Shown here: positions 52,613 through 64,000 of the stretch, piece by piece
Position numbering within the stretch: position 1 is the first letter of the stretch
How the letters are laid out: each line of letters begins with the position of its first letter
NCBI GenBank assembly: GCA_964247055.1
Contig: OZ176055.1
Location: forward strand, 8,122,001 to 8,186,000
DNA: 64,000 nt
Direction of reading: 5' to 3'
DNA from: Paragordius varius
Taxonomy: Eukaryota > Nematomorpha
The notes under the pieces: model-generated
What the model was told of the DNA's origin: nothing
What the model saw: only the letters and a program-made list of their open reading frames with translations
The model's database searches: none
Translations under genes and position numbers: made by a program

Positions 52613-54008
52613 GATCCACTCTATAAACAAATTAGCTTATGTTGATTATCATCTTTTTATCCAATTTTTAAACAAGGCCCTAATTTTCAAGTTAAAATAA
52701 TTTAAATACACTTCTCACAAACTTATTAGTTTGGTGTTATAGGATTTGCATAACCTTGTCAACAAATTTTTCTCACACGAGTTTTTTTGCATTTTCTGAT
52801 ATTTACTATCATTTTATCAGAAGATCTGAAAAAAATGATGATCACACCAAGAACTATGTATTTTTTGATTATATATGATTATGCGTCCTCTTTATAAAAA
52901 TTTTAGTAAAAATGTTGCTTTTAAAATGTACAAAAATGCCCATTTGTGATATATCATTCGCGAGACTAATAAAAACTCTATAAAATGCATACTAAGTTTT
53001 ACATCGATAATTATTATTGTACATAGGAAGGGACTAACCCGCGAAGCAAGAGCGTTTTTCTTAATATATTTTTAAAACTAAATGAAATTAGCTAATACTT
53101 TATGTATATGGCAATGAATCCCCAAAAAAGATAACACAAGAAAGTGTTTTTGATTAAAACACTTATTTATTGCTTTTATGTCATTCCAAAAAGCCATTTG
53201 TAATTTTATATTTTTTGAAAATATACCATCATATTAATATTATTTTCTTTAAAGAGCTTTTACTTTCACAATTCAAAAGACTACTAATATAGTTTAAGGT
53301 ATTCTTGATCTGTTATAGCCATAATGTAATAAATTTGCAGTTATAACTATGCATTTTACTACGCACTAGGTAAAATAATTTTGATAAAGTTAATTTTCAT
53401 TAAAAAAACCAAACCAAAAGCTTTTTTAAAGATTTTTTTTAAAATTTATACTAATAAAGCCCTAATAATTATATTAAAATAATTTAATGATTTTTAAATT
53501 AGTTAGTCTGTTAAATTTTGACTTATTTAAGGGCTGAAAATTTTGACCATATAAAGCCAAATAACTTTTACATCAGTTCGATTTAAAAAAATAACTACCA
53601 TTCTAAAGATACAGTTTTTGAGCTCTTTCGAATGATATAAAATGGCCCTATATTTAAAACTTTTGATTTTGAAAATTTCGAGTTGAATGTAAATCGGAGC
53701 CATTATTATCGATAAACCCTAATAAAAAAAAATTCTTAGGTGCTGGACAAATTTCCTTTTCAGATATATTATTTATGTAATTTAATGAAATAAAATTTAA
53801 ATATACAAGAATGGCAGTAAAAAAAGTCAAAATTTGTCGACTAGTGTAATGAATGAGCCAAAAGTTATAAAAAACAAATCTAATTTTCTTTCTAATACGC
53901 GTGAAATATAATTAATTATATTTTATCTTTTGTTAAATAAATCATATAATGAATTGAATCATATATTTTCTTAATATGATTAACGAATTCGAATAAACTA
54001 ATCTTTAG

Positions 54009-54288
54009 ACCAGGGGTGGCCAACATACGGCCCTCTTAAGCTTTGTGTGCGGCTAGCGAAAAATTTGGAATCTATAATTTGCTAAAACATGCTTTTGCAT
54101 CTTAGTAAAATTGAATGATCTTAGACCATTTTCGCCAAATAAATATGTCCAAATAGCAAGAAGGAGAAAAAATTGTTACATGCCGTTTTCATTTTACAAT
54201 CTTATGTTTAAAATCTATAAATTATTTATGAATGCCCATATATATTTTAAAAGCAGCCCGCGAGGCCATTCGGTTAGACACCCTGTTC
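54009..54288. mobile_element. hAT-like non-autonomous element (about 280 bp)
   Basis: Ends CAGGGGTGGCCAACATACGG and, inverted, CACCCTG, with GC-richer tips (GCGGCTAGCG, GCAGCCCGCGAGGCC) as is common in hAT elements. Flanks CTTTAGAC and TTCTGGAC look like a diverged 8-bp target duplication. It carries no transposase. It ends 240 bp downstream of the PSMA2 stop. Confidence 0.65.
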
Positions 54289-54525
54289 TGGACCTAACCA
54301 TGGTAAAATAAAAAAAAATTATGCATAACTTTATAGACAAAATAATTTCCAAATGCAATTTATTCAAAACCTATTAACTATAAAGGTATAAACAAATCAT
54401 GATAAAAGTTTTTTTTGAAACAATCAAGCCTTTGTAAAACCATTAATTCGCATTTTGGAAATTATGGTTTACATTATACAAATTTTCTTTGGATGAAATG
54501 CACATTTATTTATTTTTTGACATGC

Positions 54526-57105
54526 TTAAGAAATGGTAGATAAATAATCTTTAATTTCATTATTATTTAATCGTTTAAATCCTTTTTGATTACAAACACC
54601 GACTTCAATGTTAGTTTCATTAATTTGGCCCTCAAAATTTTCTTTTAGCGTTAAAATTGCCGTGTGTATAGCATCTTCAAGCTCAATATCTTCATTATAT
54701 CTATCAGAATTTGTAATTTGGTAATATTATTTTACTAATAACAGTTGTTAAAATCCGTAAGATAACGATAAAGGAAAATTTAATAGAATTAAATGAAAGT
54801 ATAAATAGAAATTATAAACGATATGTGAAACCCTTCGTCAATATTAATCGTAGACTAGTTTCGTGCTTGTTAGCACTCATCAGTACGACACAACTATTTG
54901 ACTTGACTTGGGGTTTTCACATATCGATTTCGTATATAAATCCAACTTGGCAATTTTGGTATAAATGCAGTTAGTTATACGAATCTAAATTAAATTTAAT
55001 GGAATTTATGAAAATTAAACTGAAAATTTGAAATATAATTTCTATATATACTTTCATTTAATTCTATTTATTTTTCCTTTATCGTTCGTTATCTTACGAA
55101 TTTTAACAATGTTATTACAAAACATAACCAATCCGTTATATACCATTACAAAATATTATTTTACGAATTAATAATTCAAACAATTGCCGAAGTATGATTA
55201 AATTTAAAAATAAAATTCAGTGAAATCATAGTAATAGGTACAAAAGTTTTATAATGTAACCGATTAAATTGCAAAAAATAAAATATATATAAAATAAAAT
55301 TAATGTAAAACAAGCGTAAACACCCCTTAAAATTACCCAAAATCATATTACAAAAATTATTAATAGAATTAAATTATATGTAAAAATACTCACCCAAATC
55401 ACATTAAAAAACTTGAATATTCAAAAAAAACGCAAATATTATTAAAATGTTGAATAAGGTTAAAAAATTGAAAAATATCAGTAACCTTTTTTCAAGAAAC
55501 GTTCTACCATTAATACAATTCTTTCCTAAAGCCGTGGCTTTCCATGCAAAATATGCTCCCTAAAGACACATAGAAAATTTTAATAATATAAAACTTATTG
55601 AATGCAATATATAAATGATTTAAATATCTATGTTATTTCTACTATAAAAATATTTAAATAAGATGACTTTTAACACTATTAGTTGTTCGCACAAAGAGCG
55701 TGCAATAATTCAATATTATTAAAATGATTTCATTTGTTTACAATTTTTGCAACTTTAATTATATTCATAAAGAAACTTTTTGCATTTTAAAATCAAATAT
55801 AATTCTCAATACTTTTTATCACAAATAAGAATTGAGATTTTATATGAATAAATCTCCGTAATTTTTTTAATAGGTTTGACTAAATAATTTAGTAAAGTTT
55901 AATTGTATTTTATTTGTCGTACCGAAGGATCACATTGATATAGAAATGGTTTATTTAAATCATCATCCCATCCAGCGATAAGTAAGGAGACTCCAAAAGG
56001 ACGTACACCTCTATCATAAAAAGTTAATGTTAAAAATCATATTTTTTAAATATATAATTACCAGATTTAAATGTTTAAAGTTTAATATAAAATTAAAAAA
56101 AGTCATAAATACAAATCATTAAAAGACAACATTTTTTGATCTTTTAATATCTTCAAAATAAATTATGTGATTCCATGTGTGAATATAGAAATGAGTGTGC
56201 TAGCAATTTAAATCTCTATTTCTTATTGCGCAAACCAAATCAATAGGTTATTGGTTGAGAAATTAATATTTAAAAAATATACTTTTTTAATCAAAATAAA
56301 TATAATTTTGTACTCAATCATACGATTTGTTTTATATATTCATCTTTTTACTGTAACTTTCGAATTCCCTACCCAGATTGAGTATAATTTTGGACAACGG
56401 CAGCAATTTTTTGAACCAATTGATTGGGTGACACATTTTCGCCATAAACAAGTTGATAATTTTGAGCTATTCTCCGACCCTCTTTAACCAATAACCTTTA
56501 AAAGGAATTATATAATTTTAATTCCGCAATTTAGTTTATTACTTTTTAAAATATTTTGTGATAAATAATTAAGTGAGTAAAAAACGCTTTAAAATATATA
56601 GAATTTTAACTTGATCATTCTATAATTAGACCAGAACATGTTTATATAAATATTTATTATTTCCAAATAAAAATTATGGAGAGTGAAAGCCCGCTTTCGC
56701 TGATTTTTCACGCAAAAGTTCATTTACATTTTTATGCCGATCAAAAAATATATAATCCGAAATTAATGTAATTTTTGTGAAGTAATTAAAAAATGATTTT
56801 TAACCTAAAATCAGGACCTAAGCCACTGTAAGTCATCCCACAATTTGCGGATAGAGCTTCAACTTTTCTTACGCTTGACTCATCGTACAAAGGGGATTTA
56901 AACTTTTTTTCAGAAGCAATAACAACTCCATTTTTGGCTTAAAATATTAAAACATAAATACGAACCTTTAATCCCGAGAGAAGGTGCTCCCGCAGCCACT
57001 GCCGCTAAAGCATACTCAATCTGAACCAGTTTTCCTGAAGGACTATTAGTTAAAATAAAAGTTCAACCTAAAAGTTGTCAAAGAAAATGAATATTTTTCA
57101 CTCAT
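54526..57105 (-). CDS. PSMA2: 20S proteasome subunit alpha-2
   Basis: Seven minus-strand exons: 57105-57068, 57042-56966, 56937-56805, 56495-56373, 56010-55923, 55559-55486, 54700-54526; 708 nt, 235 aa, against 234 in human. The protein opens [18 protein letters not shown] followed by [16 protein letters not shown], the alpha-ring N-terminus of subunit alpha-2. It keeps [15 protein letters not shown] and the [14 protein letters not shown] block, and ends KDYLSTIS. Alpha subunits are non-catalytic and form the gate ring of the 20S core in cytosol and nucleus. Introns 1 and 2 are only 25 and 28 nt; later introns are larger and hold MITEs. A poly(A) signal (AATAAA on the minus strand) lies at about 54504-54511. 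No defects seen. Confidence 0.98.
54738..55118. mobile_element. MITE with about 85-bp inverted repeats in PSMA2 intron 6
   Basis: The left arm GTTAAAATCCGTAAGATAAC and GAATTAAATGAAAGTATA are mirrored almost exactly on the right (GTTATCTTACGAATTTTAAC). The middle of about 200 bp is less AT-rich and non-coding. Only one copy is in this window. Confidence 0.8.
56108..56358. mobile_element. family B MITE (diverged)
   Basis: AAGACAACATTTTTTGATCT on the left and TTTTTACTGTAAC on the right match the family B ends; the middle is AT-rich. In PSMA2 intron 4, immediately beside exon 4. Confidence 0.45.
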
Positions 57106-57191
57106 GATGGTTTATGAGTCGAGCGTGACCGAATATATAAAAGTTTTGGCAGATGCCTTGATCAGCAAATCCACTGATTTACAAATAATAT
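57106..57191. promoter_or_regulatory. 86-bp bidirectional promoter region
   Basis: The start codons of PSMA2 (minus) and the beta-trefoil gene (plus) are 86 bp apart, so both 5' UTRs and core promoters must be packed or overlapping here unless a 5' UTR intron lies elsewhere. The stretch is less AT-rich than its surroundings (GAGTCGAGCGTGACCG). No clear TATA box is seen. Confidence 0.65.
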
Positions 57192-59573
57192 ATGGCAAAG
57201 GAAAGATTATCTTCCATTCAAATAAATACTCCCAGTGCACCTCCACCTTATGAGCACGCTATTAATCAGCTTAACGAAGTTGCTGGTCCTATCGAAACGA
57301 GAACCTGTGTGGTATGATTTTCTAGTTTTATATTATTGATTAGAGGAAAAATTCCAGTGAAAAAAATCGAAACTCTATCGGTGGCCTTATGTCTGATGTA
57401 ATTGGTGCTAGTGTACATAAAATTAAAGAGTCTGGTATGTTTATTTAATAATTATAGGAAAATATCTTTCCAGCAAAGAGCATAAATATTTGGAAACGGG
57501 TAATGTAGTTCAATTGATCTCCAAAAAATCTGGTCATTCCCTTCAAATTTTACAAACGCCCCAAGGTCACTTACTCCTGGATGGATCTGGAAAAGAAGGA
57601 CCGTCTGCGTTTAACAGTATTGCAGTTTTTTTTATAATTTTATAAATACTTTAATAAATTTTTAAGCCATATATTTTTGAATATGCCTTTTAAAGTATTA
57701 CGTGTTATCTATTTTTTAATAAATACTATGTGTAATGCCATTTATAAATTTAAACCTATCATTCCATTCCGATAATACATTTTGAAGGACGTCCTCGTAA
57801 TAAAAATAAATGATGAAACTTTTCTTTAGATATATTTTGGCTTTAACAGCATTATGATTTACAAATTGTTATTAATATTAATATTTTTTAGTGAATAGAA
57901 GAGAAATTAACACTACCTATCATAAAATAAAATTTTTTCTTTTTTCACCAAAACGAACTATCATATCTACGCTTTTTTTAAATAATTATCACCCAGAATT
58001 TTGTCACTTACACGCAGTTTTTAGCTCATAGGTATCAAAAAGTTAAAAAGTTATACAAAATTAACTTACGCTTTTGATCATTTGCTAAGATCAAATAACA
58101 GAATGATTTACTGTGGAGTACATATGTTTTCTAAATTATTTTATTATTAATTCCAGTTTTTGAAAAACAAAATTTTCATATCGGAGATATAACATTTAAT
58201 TTTGAGATGACATATAATTAATCTAATTATAAATTACTTTTATTTTATTTTTATGTGTTTGTGTTTTAGGCCTATTTACTGTTTATAAAGACCCATCTTC
58301 ACGCATAACCCTTCACAATCATTTCAATTATTTGGCCATCATGAATGGTGTCCTTACATTATTACAAGGGGTACTTTATTTTTTTTGTGATTTTAAATTT
58401 ATAAATTATGTGAAAAAATATTTTTTGTTTAATTATTATGTTCATTGATTTCAGTATATTGTATGCGAATATGATTTTTTAATTTTGGTTCCATGCTTGG
58501 CAAATTTTAATTACATAATTTTATAATAATATTTTATGATAATTAACCTAGGTTTAGTGTTTAAGGGAGCTTAATTTTTTTATGCCCATCCATTGTTTAA
58601 TATGCGCTATTTTCTAATTAAATAACTTTATTAGTATATAACCAGAATTTAGTGTTAACATAAGCGGTCTGATTGGTTTTTATTGTTGGGTTAAAATTCC
58701 GACATTATCGTTTTGTTTTTCTATAACCAATCTTTAGTTCAATAAATTTATGAATTAAAACCACTTTTAAAAAAAAATTATAAAAATAAATTTAAATTGA
58801 AAGCCGCAATTATTACATATGTTATAATAAAACTATCCATATTTGGATATTTATATTATATATATATATATATATATATACATTTTTTGCTATAAAATCA
58901 TATCAGCCTTTTAAAATTTAGTCCTTAATGTTTTAGTGTTTGTGATTCACGATTAGGGAACACATCTAAAACCTTCAAAATATTTCTTTTTTTTTCGCAG
59001 TTTAATCAATCATGATTGATATATATTTTATGTATATATATATATATATATTATATATATACCATTTACAGTTCAAATTTACCCTTGAACAATTCAGATT
59101 CACCCCCGAACAATTCAAATTCACCCTAAACTATGTGTTTTTGAACAAATATAACTCAATATTAATATAAAATATATCTTTATGGGGCGTAATTTATTAT
59201 TTTTCAGTTTTATTTTAATTTAAAACAAAATTTATATTTTATTACCTATATTAAAATATAGGTAATTTTTTATCTTAAAAAACATGTTTTTTATTTAAGG
59301 GTGAATTTGAACTGTTCCCAAGGGTGAATTTGAATTGTTTAAGGATGATTTTGAACTGTATATGGTATATATTAGGCCCAAACTGGACCAATTGAGCAAT
59401 GCTTTTTCAACGTGAGAGAAGTGATTGGAACAAATGGAAATTACATAACGCTAGAATCGGCCAAAGAACCTGGTCGTTATGTGGCTGTCACATCCTCAGG
59501 GAAAATTAAATCACCAATTACCACATCATACGCCGATCCTGAAACGCATTTTGCCCTGCGGTTACTGGTATAA
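57192..59573 (+). CDS. beta-trefoil protein (FGF/IL-1-like fold), 222 aa
   Basis: Five exons: 57192-57311, 57344-57434, 57458-57616, 58270-58370, 59376-59573; 669 nt with consistent phases. There is no signal peptide. An N-terminal low-complexity part with SAPPPYEHAINQL is followed by SDVIGASVHKIKESGKYL and three trefoil-like lobes with repeated hydrophobic-Gly text (SLQILQTPQGHLLLDG, ITLHNHFNYLAIMNGV, NYITLESAKEPGRYVAV). The last lobe resembles FGF (CFFNVRE...ALRLL). I think it is an intracellular invertebrate beta-trefoil protein, not a secreted FGF; its function is unknown to me. Introns 1 and 2 are 32 and 23 nt, the second being the shortest in the window. The exon 5 acceptor lies 5 bp past a family A MITE. 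A possible AATAAA is near 59687. Confidence 0.85.
58857..58880. repeat. (TA)n tract
   Basis: A short pure TA run in intron 4 of the beta-trefoil gene; another lies at 59033-59055 just before a family A MITE. Confidence 0.8.
59056..59370. mobile_element. family A MITE, copy 9
   Basis: TACCATTTACAGTTC opens it, with AATTCACCC units; the right end has GGGTGAATTTGAA units and TGTATATGGTATA. It lies in intron 4 of the beta-trefoil gene and is the only family A copy I see outside PI4KA. Confidence 0.85.
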
Positions 59574-59719
59574 TTAGATGGCGCTTTTATTGATAAGGGG
59601 GAAGAGGGCGAATTAAAAACCGCATTTGTTTAAAATACAATTTAGCTTTTAAACTTGATTTTTATCGTTTTAGGCTACAAAATATGGAATAAAGATGAAA
59701 ATTGACAACACACACTTAA

Positions 59720-59845
59720 TATCATTTCAGTATTTTATACAAGTTATGTGGGAAAAATTTAAGGTTTAAAATCATAATTGTCTTTTTTGAGAAAAATATT
59801 TTAGTTTTTAATCGTATAATTTAAATTTTCACTGTAATTTATAAA
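59720..59845. mobile_element. family B MITE right half
   Basis: ATAATTGTCTTTTTTGAG, ATTTTAGTTTTTAATCG and TTTTCACTGTAATTT match the family B right arm. The left half is not clear. Confidence 0.45.
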
Positions 59846-60819
59846 CAGTGGAAGAAATAATATAAAAGAATTATCAAGGCAAAATATGATTTTTAGACTG
59901 TTTAGCACACTGCCAATCTACAATTTTATAACATTCATTTGGATATTTACTTCGTATTTTAATGCGTAGATTTTGAAACTATCCCGTTTACATTACTTGA
60001 AGAAATATTATGATAAAAAAATTTGTATTTGTAACAATAATGATTCAATAATGTAAAACCTTCGATGATAAAAAATTTCATCTTTATTGTGATAGGCCCG
60101 TAAAATTGTTGTTTTGCGAAAAATTAATAGACATTTTTTATGTGAAAAATATTAAATAATAAGCCAGAAACGCTCTAACCTTTGGCTTAATATAGACCTA
60201 TTTTATATATAAGATTTCCTGCTTAGAATTTACACAATAATTAGGCTGGTGACTGTAATATATATTCATTTTAAAACTAGCAATCATTCTTTAACAATGC
60301 AAAATTAATATGCCCCTCTCGTATACTTTGTTTCCCTTCTATTATAATATTTTTTATTTAACCATATATTTTTGCCAATTATATTTTGTTTTTCACTTTT
60401 ATAAAACTAGAGTTTTAGTTTTTTATCTTGAGAGATAACTTCTTAGTTTCAATAATGTATGAGTAAGTATTATCCATTAATTTGTAGACTTTAGTTAATA
60501 TACGATATTGATATCTGATTAATTTATCTTAATTAAATTAATTTTGATAATTTTCTTGAAGTTAACTAACTAAAAGTTTTTTTCGTTTTTATTATTCACA
60601 TTCTAGTTTACTGTTGGATTATGTATGTATCGGTACCTTTTTAGGACTTTAGTTTTTTTGCTTGACCAATATCCAATTCTAATTAATATAATTCATTTAC
60701 TTTTCAACACGCAGTTCCCCAGAAATCTAAGTAAATTAATCTTTTAACAAATTTTCTGAATTAACTTCGCCCCAAGATCGGTAAACTAGCCGAAAATGTT
60801 AAAGAAATAGTAATTATTA

Positions 60820-60945
60820 TAATCTTATGTTTAAAAACCAATAAAATATTTGTTAATTTCCATATATTTTACGAATGCGGCCCGGCCGTAGGATTTTTCG
60901 ATTAAAAAATGCGACTTGCAAAGCCACACCCTTGGCTTTAAATAT
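60820..60945. mobile_element. hAT-like MITE fragment
   Basis: CGAATGCGGCCCGGCC and AAAAATGCGACTTGCAAAGC match the other fragments of this family. Confidence 0.5.
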
Positions 60946-61062
60946 GTAAAAAATCAGTAATTGTTTTCAAAAAAAGTTTTTATTTTAAATTTAAATCATT
61001 TTTTTTCATAAGATTTTTTTTATAAGAAATCGATCAATTTGTCAAATTATTTTCGCAATAGC

Positions 61063-61652
61063 TTAACACTTGGATGCAACACACTCATTTTAGTCCTTCG
61101 ATTCAAATTGGGGTAGTTGGATACCCCAGGCCTGTTTAAAATTAAATTCTTTAAAAAATATAGAAGGAATCGAAACCATGGCAAAATTTTGCACTTATCT
61201 AACATTAATCAACCGAAAAATATAAAAAATTTTATTCAAAAATACTTGATATTATTTATTTTAAGCTAAAACCGAAAGGTAAAAATTTCGTCAACGTGAC
61301 ATGTGTCAAATTGTAAAATTGAAAAATTATACAAACTAAACCGCTTTTTCTATTTCTATCAATGTTAGATGTAATTTATATAAAAAATTAGCTTTAGTTT
61401 TACCCTTAAAATTAAATAAAGACAATATTTTGCAAAAATTTTGTAAAATAAAAATGGCGTCGAAGTAGTTTGAGATGGAGCTTTTTGTTCAAAACAAAAT
61501 TTTATCAAGATGTTTCGGCATATTTATATAATATTTATCAGGATAGAAGCATAAATTTAAATTGGGATTGTTTCCTTCAGTAGTTTTTAAAAAATATTAA
61601 TTTAAATTTAGTCTGGGGTATTTAGATACCCCAATTTGAATCGAAGTGTTAA
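61063..61652 (+). mobile_element. piggyBac-like MITE, copy 4 (best preserved)
   Basis: Exact TTAA at both ends, then CACTTGGATGCAACAC on the left and CACTTCGATTCAAATTG (inverted) on the right. Both subterminal GGGGTA...TACCCC palindromes are intact. The interior holds no ORF. 590 bp. Confidence 0.85.
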
Positions 61653-62090
61653 TAATACATATTTTTTATCTTTTTAGTTTCGCGCCACAGCAACCGAAAT
61701 AAAAACAAACAAAAAGAAATGAAATGCAAAAATATTTGGTTGAACCCAGTGATGGAAAAAAAATTATATATTTAATTTTAAAACGAAAATATAGTGTTTA
61801 GTCATTTTAAAATTTAATTATATCTATTTACATACATATATAACATACATATATGGATAATATAATGCAAACATCCCATATCATATAATTTTAAACGTTC
61901 TCATTAATATATATTATTATTATTATAAAAATAAATCTAATTTAAGTCTTTTATCTTATACTCCTTCCTAGTTTTAAAATCAAAAATAATTTATTTAAAA
62001 AATATACATATATATTTACTAAAGCAACGGTGTTTTTTAAAATTTTCATTGCACAATAATTGGATAATTTTATACGTATATGTTGATATA

Positions 62091-62741
62091 TTATCCATAT
62101 AGATCAAAATTCATGGGGGTAGGTTTATAAAATTTTCTTCGAAAGGAGGAACCGAAACGAAACCTTCGTTTTTGACCATCATTATTTTTTTCCATATTCG
62201 CTGCATCATTCCCATAAAATAAGGAATTTGCAAAGAGTTTTGAGGTTTGCGGCCCTTCTATATTACGTTTCCTACCCGCTGGGCCCCAACTCACAGAACT
62301 AAAAAGGTAGGGTGTAGCATCTATATTCAACTCTAAAACCGTATCTTTTCCCTTTCTTCCTAATTGGAAATTATCATTTAATACCAAATTTTTTCGTTTA
62401 TTTCCATCGATAATTATCATTTTATCTTGGAGTGGAAATGATCTAACAACGGGTCTAAATAAATTTGTTGGATATATGTAAGCTGGCCCATTTTCAGACA
62501 AATATTTTTTTATGGGTACATTGCTGCCTTCATTTTCTTCATTATTAAGGGTTTGACCCGGTAACCAACTTTTAGAATAAAAGACTCGTTTTAAACGCTC
62601 ACCTCCGAACTCACCGAAGAAGGGTTCAGAATCTTCAGGATTTTTATAAGAATTTTGGTTAGAGATTTGCCATGCGGGAACATTCGATGCCAAAAATGAG
62701 TGTGTTTGGAATAAAAGTATGAAGTATAATTGATGAATCAT
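62091..62741 (-). CDS. secreted dibasic-rich precursor, neuropeptide-like, 216 aa
   Basis: An intact single-exon ORF on the minus strand. It starts MIHQLYFILLFQTHSFLAS, a plausible signal peptide. Candidate cleavage sites are LKR, GNKRK, GRKGK, AGRKR and QKRR. One segment, ATPYLFSSVSWGPAGRKR, ends in Gly plus basic residues, the standard signal for a C-terminally amidated peptide. I cannot match it to a known neuropeptide family, so the role is inferred from layout only. Long open coding text in such AT-rich DNA argues that it is real. Alternatives are another secreted protein or the last exon of a larger gene. Confidence 0.6.
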   Translation of the reverse strand: MIHQLYFILLFQTHSFLASNVPAWQISNQNSYKNPEDSEPFFGEFGGERLKRVFYSKSWLPGQTLNNEENEGSNVPIKKYLSENGPAYIYPTNLFRPVVRSFPLQDKMIIIDGNKRKNLVLNDNFQLGRKGKDTVLELNIDATPYLFSSVSWGPAGRKRNIEGPQTSKLFANSLFYGNDAANMEKNNDGQKRRFRFGSSFRRKFYKPTPMNFDLYG

Positions 62742-64000
62742 AAATTGCTAATAGAGTAATATTTAAGGTGAAAGGAATAATCAGTTACAAAAAATGTACT
62801 TTAAAAACGAAAATTATATTAAAGTAATTAATGTATGTTCGGAATAAAACCCTTGACTAAATATAAGAGTATTTTATGTAAATCTAAATAAGTGTATAGC
62901 GAGGAAAAAGTATACTCTGAGTGACATATATGTGTAAATTATATAAAAATGGTGACATATTGAATATTAATGGGGGACGACCGAAGAAAATGATACGAAA
63001 TAAACACATTTTTTCCACTAATTTAATTATTTTTTATTGTCCAGTTTTAATTAACAACAACATTGTTTTACAAGTAATATATCTAAATATAAATGAGATT
63101 GATTGATTAAATTATTATTATTATTAAGTAATTAACCATACGTTTTGAGTTTCCTAATTATTCTACTTTTATATAAATTTACATGTTATTAAACATTGTT
63201 TTTGGCATTGGAATGCAAAAGATTATTTTTGTTGTGTGTGGGTTTCTTTTTGAAACTAAAATTAGATTTATGGATAAGCACACCGTTATTTATAACTTTA
63301 TGGTGAGAACAATAAAAACCAAAACAAATTTCTTGTGTTATTATTGATTAATTTTTGGCGGAATTAATTAATGCTGTTTTATTTGTAGGTAAAAAGTTGG
63401 TGTTAATGTTAACAAATTCTTTGATAAACTTTTTTGGTGTGTCGCAATCGAAAAGCGAAAAATTTACTAATTAATTGATAGCTTTGTTAAATGAACGAAA
63501 AAACGATCTCAAGGGATGAGATTTTAAAGTTAGTTAATGTAAACCAATTGTGGATTGAACATTTCAATTAGTTTTGTAACTTTATTTTATTTTTTAGAAG
63601 GCAACCCCGTCTTTGTAAAAGCACTCATTTTGGAATATAGTTATTATATTTTACTTATAATAGTAAATTAATTTTTAGAAACCTAATACCTACAATAGAT
63701 AATTTACATATATTTTAAATATATTTTCAAAATATCAAGATTAACTTCTATTTAATATATCATACCTAGACCGCTTTCAAGTTTTATGCACTGAGCCAAA
63801 TATCAGGGTTATTGCTTTTGGTTTTGGCTTTACGAGTGATTTAAAAAGTTATACACTTTTGTGATGAATGCTCCATATCAGAAAATAAAATATAAAATAA
63901 CTACATATAAAAAACAAAATAAAATTTTTTTAAAAAATTTAATTTTTAGATGTGATTAAATTTTTTCGCTCTTCTAAAATAGGCTGTTTCTTTTAATATA
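62742..64000. other. no recognised feature
   Basis: AT-rich sequence with no supported ORF, repeat or RNA gene. The promoter of the precursor gene at 62741 should lie in the first few hundred bases, but no element can be named. Confidence 0.5.

Larger units (their letters stand above)
48673..54008. other. gene-poor, repeat-bearing region
   Basis: I find no supported gene in these 5.3 kb. They hold a piggyBac-like MITE (50249-50827), a family F fold-back (51636-51830) and a hAT-like fragment (52505-52612). Two open stretches, at 49938-50171 and 50993-51175, have slightly protein-like text but lack a recognisable family or consistent splice sites. Confidence 0.6.

Noticed and set aside
61063-61652. 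Solo LTR interpretation of the TTAA-bounded repeat
   Set aside because: The ends are inverted rather than direct, there is no TG...CA boundary, and the target duplication is TTAA.
1-64000. tRNA and rRNA genes
   Set aside because: I saw no convincing A/B box pair with a cloverleaf and no rRNA text, but I could not run a covariance search.

Overview
The window is a very AT-rich stretch of an animal nuclear genome. All recognisable genes are split by GT-AG introns and encode animal proteins: a type II BMP receptor, PI4-kinase alpha and proteasome alpha-2. A bilaterian invertebrate is likely, and an arthropod is my guess. The species cannot be told from the sequence. Splicing is unusual: nine introns are only 23-32 nt long, while others in the same genes run to 0.3-3.2 kb and are packed with short inverted-repeat transposons.

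Layout. 1-3460: an unresolved pair of possible 5' exons and two head-to-head fragments of a non-LTR retrotransposon. 3753-5074 (+): a recoverin/neuronal-calcium-sensor-like EF-hand gene, 5' end not found. 5924-13195 (-): a BMP type II receptor kinase (BMPR2/wishful-thinking type), 12 exons, 674 aa. 13196-16335: intergenic, with two TTAA-bounded MITEs in opposite orientation. 16336-48360 (+): phosphatidylinositol 4-kinase alpha, rebuilt here as 51 exons in one continuous 2568-aa frame. 48472-48672 (-): a small unassigned ORF. 48673-54525: mostly repeats (piggyBac-like and hAT-like MITEs, fold-backs). 54526-57105 (-): proteasome subunit alpha-2, 7 exons, 235 aa. 57192-59573 (+): a beta-trefoil protein of 222 aa, divergent from the proteasome gene across 86 bp. 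59574-62090: repeats. 62091-62741 (-): a secreted, dibasic-rich, neuropeptide-like precursor of 216 aa. 62742-64000: nothing recognised.

The most notable structure lies inside the PI4KA gene. At three separate exons a piece of exon plus its splice site is tandemly repeated in the adjoining intron. The largest array follows exon 41: five extra copies keep an open frame and differ from the real exon almost only at synonymous positions, followed by three decayed copies. Eight copies of one MITE family, and a relative with a different repeat sequence, also sit in PI4KA introns. A ninth copy sits in the beta-trefoil gene. Their arms are made of a variable number of a roughly 21-bp repeat, mirrored at the two ends, and several abut splice sites. 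The genes are unrelated housekeeping and signalling genes; apart from the shared PSMA2/beta-trefoil promoter region nothing suggests they work as a pathway.
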